From NCBI GenBank assembly GCA_018334775.1, contig JAGXLJ010000010.1, forward strand, positions 1 to 11,291: DNA of 11,291 bases, given 5' to 3'. This document shows, in pieces, positions 6,940-11,291 of this stretch. How positions within the stretch are numbered: the first letter of the stretch is position 1; the number at the start of each line of letters is the position of its first letter. The translations under genes were made by a program, and so were the position numbers. The notes under the pieces are model-generated. The model had not been told where the DNA came from, did no database searches, and saw only the letters and a program-made list of their open reading frames with translations. This DNA comes from Halodesulfurarchaeum sp. (lineage in GTDB: Archaea > Halobacteriota > Halobacteria > Halobacteriales > Halobacteriaceae).

Positions 6940-7188
6940 TCAGCCGACGATGATGTCGTCGCCGATCGTTTCCACGTCTTCCAACTCGGTCTGTTCTGCG
7001 TCCGTCCCGTTGTTTCCTTGGACAAACATTTCTTCGACGCTTTGTGTTTCCAGCGGTTTCTCGTCCTCCAGTTCCACTTCCAGGTCACGTACCCGCTCCT
7101 GGAGGTCGAGCAGTTCGGTTGTCAGTCCGTCCACGGTAGCAATAAGTTCCTCGACGCGGGCTGAATCGGCATCTTCGTCGTCGGTCAT
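6940..7188 (-). CDS. Small acidic coiled-coil protein, first gene of the smc-scpA operon
   Basis: This 82-residue protein is very acidic. Residues about 12-42 (VEELIATVDGLTTELLDLQE onward) show regular heptad spacing of I, L, V and L, so a short parallel coiled coil is likely. The rest looks disordered until a conserved-looking C-terminal end, ETIGDDIIVG. Automated pipelines may label such proteins bZIP, but the stretch before the heptads is acidic, with no basic DNA-binding region. The start at 7188 is chosen over an in-frame ATG at 7212 because the TATA-like box (7213-7218) directly abuts that earlier codon and lies 27 nt from 7188, fitting a leaderless message. The gene ends 16 nt before smc on the same strand, so the two are probably co-transcribed. 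This suggests, but does not show, a role connected with the SMC complex. Function unknown. Confidence 0.82.
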   Translation of the reverse strand: MTDDEDADSARVEELIATVDGLTTELLDLQERVRDLEVELEDEKPLETQSVEEMFVQGNNGTDAEQTELEDVETIGDDIIVG

Positions 7189-7198
7189 GCGTGTATGA

Positions 7199-7209
7199 AT
7201 CACCGTGAT
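7199..7209. promoter_or_regulatory. Candidate operator: 11-bp dyad ATCAC-C-GTGAT
   Basis: A perfect dyad with five-base arms and a one-base centre lies between the TATA-like box of the smc operon and its start codon, centred about 16 nt upstream of the predicted transcription start at 7188. A repressor bound here would block initiation. The short length means chance occurrence is not excluded. Confidence 0.3.
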
Positions 7210-7212
7210 CAA

Positions 7213-7218
7213 CTTAAA
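7213..7218 (-). promoter_or_regulatory. TATA-like box for the coiled-coil/smc/scpA operon
   Basis: On the minus strand the sequence reads TTTAAG within GCTTTAAGTTG, centred 27.5 nt upstream of the ATG at 7188. That spacing predicts a leaderless transcript starting at or near the start codon. This is the only promoter-like element seen ahead of the three minus-strand genes. Confidence 0.6.
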
Positions 7219-7273
7219 GCGTGTGACAGACAGGCGTCAGACATCGATTCGGCAGCGGAGGCTTCGTCAGGTC

Positions 7274-7277
7274 TATA
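7274..7277 (+). promoter_or_regulatory. TATA-like box for gatB, leaderless geometry
   Basis: TATA within GTCTATACCCC is centred 27.5 nt upstream of the gatB ATG at 7303. No Shine-Dalgarno match is close to the ATG. The spacing supports 7303 as both transcription and translation start, against the in-frame ATG at 7195. Confidence 0.5.
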
Positions 7278-7302
7278 CCCCTCCACGGGGAATCGAACGC
7301 CA

Positions 7303-8793
7303 ATGACACAGGCCTCCACGCGGGCCTCGCTCGCACCCGTCATCGGCCTCGAGGTCCACGTGCAACTCGAGACGGAGACGAAGATCTTCTGTGGCTGTTC
7401 GACCGACGTCGAAGACACCGAGCCGAATACGAACACCTGCCCGGTGTGTCTCGGATTACCCGGTTCGTTACCGGTACTCAATGAGGCCAGCGTCGAGGCC
7501 GCGGTGAAACTCGGGAAAGCCATCGAGGCTAATATTCCCGAACGTACCCGCTTTCACCGGAAGAACTACTTCTACCCCGACCTTCCGAAAGGCTTCCAGA
7601 TAACCCAGTACGACGCCCCGATCTGTGCGGATGGCCACCTCGAAATCTCCCACGAAGGCGAGCGCCGGGACATCGGCATCGAACGCGCGCATCTCGAAGA
7701 AGATCCTGGCAGCCTCCAACACGAAGGCGGGCACATCGACACGGCCGACTACACGCTGGTTGATTACAACCGGGCCGGCGTTCCCCTGATGGAAATCGTC
7801 ACGAAGCCGGATTTCCGAACCGCGGGAGAAGTTCGGGATTTCCTCACCAAACTCGAAGAGGTCCTCGAGTATCTCGGGATCTATGATAGCCAGCGAGACG
7901 GCAGTCTCCGTATCGACGCGAACATTTCCCTCGTGGCCGAATCCGAAATCGGCCCGGCGGGTTCGATTTCAGATGTCGTTCTGGCGGATGCTAACCGTAC
8001 CGAAGTCAAGAACATTTCGAGTCACAAGGGGGCCGAAACGGCGCTGGCTTACGAAATCACTCGCCAGCGCAACGCGATCGAACGAGGCCGGGAAGTCACC
8101 CAGGAAACCCGCCACTGGGACGAGACACGTGGCATCACGGTGTCGATGCGGGAGAAGGAGGCAGAAAAGGAGTACCGGTACTTCCGGGAGGCAGATATTC
8201 CACCACTCGAAGTCGCAGACTGGAAAGCGGAGATCCCGATTCCGGAACTTCCCGACGCCCGCCGGGAGCGCTTCCAAACAGAATACGGACTCGGTGACGA
8301 GGCTGCGGCCAAACTCACCTCGACGAAGCAGGTCGCTGACTTCTTCGAGGCCGTCGCCGATCGCTTCGATCCCGACCTCGCGGCGTCCTGGGTCGCGGAC
8401 ACGCTGTTGGGTGAACTGAACTATCGCGACATGGCCATCACGGACGTCGAGGGCCGCTTCGACGAGATCTCCCGTCTCATCGAACTCGTTGCCGAGGAGG
8501 AAATCACGGAGCGTAACGCCCGTGAGGTCGTGCTGCGATCGATGCTTGACGAGGGCCACACCCCGGACGACGTCGTCGAAGCCGAGGACCTCGGCAAGTC
8601 GGGTGCGGATGAAATCGCAACCGCCGTCGAGGAAGCCATCGAAAACAATCCAGAGGCCGTGGATGATGTCCTGGCCGGGGAAGAGGGGGCTATCAATTTC
8701 CTCGTCGGACAAGTGATGCAGGAGACCGGTGGCCGGGCGGATCCGGGTGACGTGAACGAATTGTTGCGAGAGCACCTGCCCGAGACGAACTGA
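7303..8793 (+). CDS. gatB: Asp-tRNA(Asn)/Glu-tRNA(Gln) amidotransferase subunit B
   Basis: GatB is the kinase/transamidase subunit that binds the mischarged tRNA and, with GatA and GatC, converts Asp-tRNA(Asn) or Glu-tRNA(Gln) to the amide form using ammonia from GatA. The 496-residue length fits GatB and not the longer archaeal GatE. The N-terminus has PVIGLEVHVQLETETKIFCG, with a zinc-type cysteine set C30, C32, C46 and C49 (CPVCLGLPGSLPVLN). The family signature VDYNRAGVPLMEIVTKPD begins at residue 153. The last ~150 residues are the helical YqeY-like tRNA-binding tail. In haloarchaea GatDE usually makes Gln-tRNA, so the main role here may be Asn-tRNA (family knowledge, not shown here). 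gatA and gatC are not in the window. The start at 7303 follows from the family N-terminus and the TATA spacing. It is divergent from the smc operon and 79 bp ahead of topA. Confidence 0.95.
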   Translation: MTQASTRASLAPVIGLEVHVQLETETKIFCGCSTDVEDTEPNTNTCPVCLGLPGSLPVLNEASVEAAVKLGKAIEANIPERTRFHRKNYFYPDLPKGFQITQYDAPICADGHLEISHEGERRDIGIERAHLEEDPGSLQHEGGHIDTADYTLVDYNRAGVPLMEIVTKPDFRTAGEVRDFLTKLEEVLEYLGIYDSQRDGSLRIDANISLVAESEIGPAGSISDVVLADANRTEVKNISSHKGAETALAYEITRQRNAIERGREVTQETRHWDETRGITVSMREKEAEKEYRYFREADIPPLEVADWKAEIPIPELPDARRERFQTEYGLGDEAAAKLTSTKQVADFFEAVADRFDPDLAASWVADTLLGELNYRDMAITDVEGRFDEISRLIELVAEEEITERNAREVVLRSMLDEGHTPDDVVEAEDLGKSGADEIATAVEEAIENNPEAVDDVLAGEEGAINFLVGQVMQETGGRADPGDVNELLREHLPETN

Positions 8794-8828
8794 GGGACAC
8801 AAGTGACCCCGACGCCGGCGACGAAATC

Positions 8829-8836
8829 CTTACAAG
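8829..8836 (+). promoter_or_regulatory. BRE/TATA-like element for topA
   Basis: CGAAAT (8822-8827), resembling a BRE, is followed by CTTACAAG. The TATA centre predicts a transcription start near 8860, giving a leader of about 13 nt that contains the GGTGG ribosome-binding site. It lies in the 79-bp gap after gatB, so topA can be expressed independently of gatB. Confidence 0.5.
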
Positions 8837-8862
8837 GAGTCTTGGCCTACGGCTCACCATCC

Positions 8863-8868
8863 TGGTGG
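8863..8868 (+). promoter_or_regulatory. Shine-Dalgarno-like GGTGG before the GTG start of topA
   Basis: TGGTGG ends 4 nt before the GTG at 8873. It supports that non-ATG start, which is also fixed by the conserved Toprim beginning ELIITEK directly after it. Confidence 0.4.
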
Positions 8869-8872
8869 TCCC

Positions 8873-11291
8873 GTGGAACTCATAATCACCGAGAAGAACA
8901 ACGCCGCCCGCCGAATCGCAGAGATCCTGAGCGACGGGTCTAATCGCACTGAGCGGGTCGCTGGGGTCGACGTGTATGCCTGGGGTACACACCGCGTTAT
9001 CGGCCTTGCGGGCCATGTTGTCGGCGTCGACTTCCCCGAGGAGTACTCGGACTGGCGTGACGTCGAACCCGCCGAACTGGTTCACGCACCGATCGAGACG
9101 CGTGTCACCAAACCGGACATCGTTTCGGCGCTGAAACGACTCTCAGGAAAGGCAGACCGGGTCGTGATCGCGACTGATTACGATCGCGAAGGTGAACTCA
9201 TCGGGAAGGAGGCCCACGAACTCGTTCGGGAGGTCGACGACTCGGTGCCCGTTGACCGGGTCCGATTCTCCTCGATCACCGAAAACGAGGTCAAAACCCA
9301 GTTCCAGAACCCGGACGACCTCGACTTCGAGTTAGCTGCCGCCGGCGAAGCCCGCCAGCGGATCGATCTGCTCTGGGGCGCTGCACTCACCCGATTTCTC
9401 TCCCTCACCTCAGGCCAGCGAGGAACGGACTTCATCAGTGTGGGCCGGGTACAGAGCCCCACCCTCAAGCTGATAGTCGACAAGGAGCGGGAAATCCAGG
9501 CCTTCGATCCGGAAACCTACTGGGAACTGTTCGCTGATCTCGCAGGGGACCAGACGACCTTCGAGGCGCAGTATTTCTACGACGATACCGGCTCGGAAGC
9601 GGAACGAATCAGGGACGAGGCTCACGCGACCCAGGCCGAACAGGACCTGTCGACTGCCGAGTCGGTCACGGTCGAATCAGTCAATCGGCGCCGCCGTACT
9701 GACGACCCGCCGGCCCCGTTTGCGACCACACAGTTCATCAAAGCGGCGGGCTCGCTTGGCTTCAACGCCGGGCGCGCAATGAGCCTCGCCGAAGACCTCT
9801 ATACGGCTGGTTACATCACGTACCCGCGAACCGATAACACGGTCTACCCAGATGACCTGGAACCGGCAGAACTGCTCTCGAAGTTCGAGGGGACACCATT
9901 CGACGAGGCGGCGACCTCCTTGCTCGAAAAGGGGGCACTCGAACCCTCGCGAGGGGAATCCGAGACGACCGATCACCCACCGATTCACCCAACGCCGGAC
10001 GTGCCAGCGCGGGGCGACCTTTCAGAAGACGAGTGGCAGGTGTACGAACTCGTTGCCAGACGGTTTTTCGCCACGCTGGCCGACCCGGCCGTCTGGGAGC
10101 ACCTTCGAGTTGTTGCAGCCGCGAGGGACCGACGACTCAAGGCCAACGGCAAGCGACTGGTCGAACCCGGCTATCACGATGTCTACCCGTATGTCGATAC
10201 CTCCGAGAACTACGTGCCGGATTTGACCGAGGGAACCTCACTGGGAATCGATTCGGTCTCTCTGGACGAGAAGGAGACCAAACCGCCACGACGCTACGGG
10301 CAGTCCCGGTTGATCGAAACGATGGAGAAACTCGGTATCGGAACGAAAAGCACCCGCCACAACGTCATCGAGAAACTTTACGACCGTGGCTATTTGGAAT
10401 CGGACCCGCCTCGGCCAACCCAACTTGCCATGGCGGTCGTCGAAGCCGCGGAGGAGTACGCCGACCTGGTGGTCAGCGAGGAGATGACCCGGGAACTGGA
10501 GGCAGAAATGACAGCGATCGTCGAGGGAGAGAAGGAACTCGAGGAGGTCACGGCCGATTCACGGGATGCACTGGATCGCATCTTCGACTCGCTGTCGGAT
10601 TCGCGGGAGGCAATTGGTGACCACCTCCGGTCCTCACTCAAGGCGGACAAAACACTCGGGCCATGTCCCGAGTGTGGCGAGGACCTGTTAGTTCGACAGA
10701 ATAATCGGGGGTCGTATTTCGTTGGCTGTGATGGCTATCCGGACTGTGAGTTTACCGCACCGCTGCCTAATCGGGGTGATCCACAGCTTCTTGATGCGGT
10801 CTGTGAGGAACACGATCTTCACCACGTCAAAATTCTCGATGGTCGGAGCACCTTCGTTCACGGGTGCCCGCTCTGTCAGGTGGCCGACGCGGAGGAAGCA
10901 GCAGACGAAATCATCGGCCCGTGTCCGGAGTGTCACGCGGAACACGGCGGCGAACTCGCAATCAAACATCTCCGCAATGGATCACGACTTGTCGGTTGCA
11001 CCAGGTATCCGGATTGTGAGTACGCCCTTCCGCTCCCCAGGCGGGGCGACATCGAGATCACCGAGGGGCGCTGTGACGAACACGATATGCCCGAACTTCG
11101 CATCGTTGACGATGGGGACGAACCCTGGGAGTTTGGCTGCCCGATCTGTAACTACCGGGAATATGTCGCGAACCAAAACGGCGATCTGACGTCGATCGAC
11201 GGGATCGGCGAAAAGACGGAGGAAAAACTCCAGGCCGCTGGTATCGAGGACGTGGGTGACCTTCTGGAGATCGATCCGGAAACCGTGGCCC
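8873..11291 (+). CDS. topA: DNA topoisomerase I (type IA), 3'-truncated by window end
   Basis: The enzyme relaxes negative supercoils by cutting one DNA strand through a 5'-phosphotyrosine. 806 codons are visible and the frame is still open at the edge. The Toprim domain starts at residue 1 (ELIITEKNNAARRIAEIL, catalytic-type Glu7) and has the metal motif ATDYDREGE with D102, D104 and E106. ISVGRVQSPTLK follows in the core. The active site is GYITYPRTDN with nucleophile Tyr317. GIGTKSTRHNVIEKLYDRGY near 490 is the conserved domain IV segment. From about residue 598 there are four zinc sites in two similar modules: C598/C601/C619/C625 with C644/H647/C665/C668, then C684/C687/C709/C715 with C734/H737/C756/C759. 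The visible end (about 769-806: SIDGIGEKTEEKLQAAGIED) is a helix-hairpin-helix DNA-binding domain, probably near the true C-terminus. The GTG start is supported by the Toprim N-terminus and a GGTGG site. No reverse-gyrase helicase part is present. Confidence 0.95.
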   Translation, partial: MELIITEKNNAARRIAEILSDGSNRTERVAGVDVYAWGTHRVIGLAGHVVGVDFPEEYSDWRDVEPAELVHAPIETRVTKPDIVSALKRLSGKADRVVIATDYDREGELIGKEAHELVREVDDSVPVDRVRFSSITENEVKTQFQNPDDLDFELAAAGEARQRIDLLWGAALTRFLSLTSGQRGTDFISVGRVQSPTLKLIVDKEREIQAFDPETYWELFADLAGDQTTFEAQYFYDDTGSEAERIRDEAHATQAEQDLSTAESVTVESVNRRRRTDDPPAPFATTQFIKAAGSLGFNAGRAMSLAEDLYTAGYITYPRTDNTVYPDDLEPAELLSKFEGTPFDEAATSLLEKGALEPSRGESETTDHPPIHPTPDVPARGDLSEDEWQVYELVARRFFATLADPAVWEHLRVVAAARDRRLKANGKRLVEPGYHDVYPYVDTSENYVPDLTEGTSLGIDSVSLDEKETKPPRRYGQSRLIETMEKLGIGTKSTRHNVIEKLYDRGYLESDPPRPTQLAMAVVEAAEEYADLVVSEEMTRELEAEMTAIVEGEKELEEVTADSRDALDRIFDSLSDSREAIGDHLRSSLKADKTLGPCPECGEDLLVRQNNRGSYFVGCDGYPDCEFTAPLPNRGDPQLLDAVCEEHDLHHVKILDGRSTFVHGCPLCQVADAEEAADEIIGPCPECHAEHGGELAIKHLRNGSRLVGCTRYPDCEYALPLPRRGDIEITEGRCDEHDMPELRIVDDGDEPWEFGCPICNYREYVANQNGDLTSIDGIGEKTEEKLQAAGIEDVGDLLEIDPETVA

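Noticed and set aside
6924..7088. 55-residue N-terminal extension of SMC
   Set aside because: It lies in the wrong frame over the upstream coiled-coil gene, is basic and Trp-rich, and precedes the conserved SMC N-terminus MYIDQIVLENF.
7195..7302. 36-residue N-terminal extension of GatB
   Set aside because: It covers the divergent promoter region, and the family N-terminus and TATA spacing both support the ATG at 7303.
7969..8802. 277-residue minus-strand open frame opposite gatB
   Set aside because: Shadow of gatB; no haloarchaeal acidic composition or domain features.
10033..10620. 195-residue plus-strand open frame inside topA
   Set aside because: Out-of-frame shadow rich in Arg and Gly; the topA frame through the same DNA has conserved topoisomerase motifs.

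Overview
The window looks like ordinary chromosomal DNA from a haloarchaeon (class Halobacteria). The evidence is high GC, strongly acidic predicted proteins, haloarchaeal-type homologues (an archaeal SMC/ScpA pair, GatB, and a type IA topoisomerase with C-terminal zinc ribbons), short or absent mRNA leaders, and TATA-like boxes centred about 27-28 nt upstream of start codons. I cannot name a genus. I see no tRNA, rRNA, CRISPR array, insertion sequence, integrase or phage gene, and no island-like feature.

Left part (1-2382, genes on +). The first ~210 bases carry a degenerate 30-bp tandem repeat with a near-palindromic core. It is followed by a small two-helix membrane protein with a cytoplasmic coiled coil (275-703). 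Next come a purine-type phosphoribosyltransferase (774-1472) and S-methyl-5'-thioadenosine phosphorylase (1528-2382). These two fit together: MTAP releases a free purine base, and a phosphoribosyltransferase of this kind could return a base to the nucleotide pool.

Middle part (2408-7188, genes on -). This is a chromosome-organisation operon read right to left: a small acidic coiled-coil protein (7188-6940), then SMC (6923-3351), then the kleisin ScpA (3358-2408). The ScpA start codon overlaps the SMC stop codon. No scpB is in the window. ScpA runs convergent to MTAP with only 25 bp between the stop codons.

Right part (7303-11291, genes on +). The gatB gene (tRNA-dependent amidotransferase subunit B) is divergent from the smc operon across a compact 114-bp region with a TATA-like box for each direction. 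It is followed by topA, DNA topoisomerase I, which starts with GTG and runs off the right edge of the window.

Four items most deserve a second look: the uncharacterised coiled-coil gene heading the smc-scpA operon, the 30-bp repeat array at the left edge, a dyad-symmetric operator candidate just downstream of the smc-operon TATA box, and the tandemly duplicated double-zinc module in TopA. Nothing here shows a clearly new multi-gene system; most of the window is core housekeeping.
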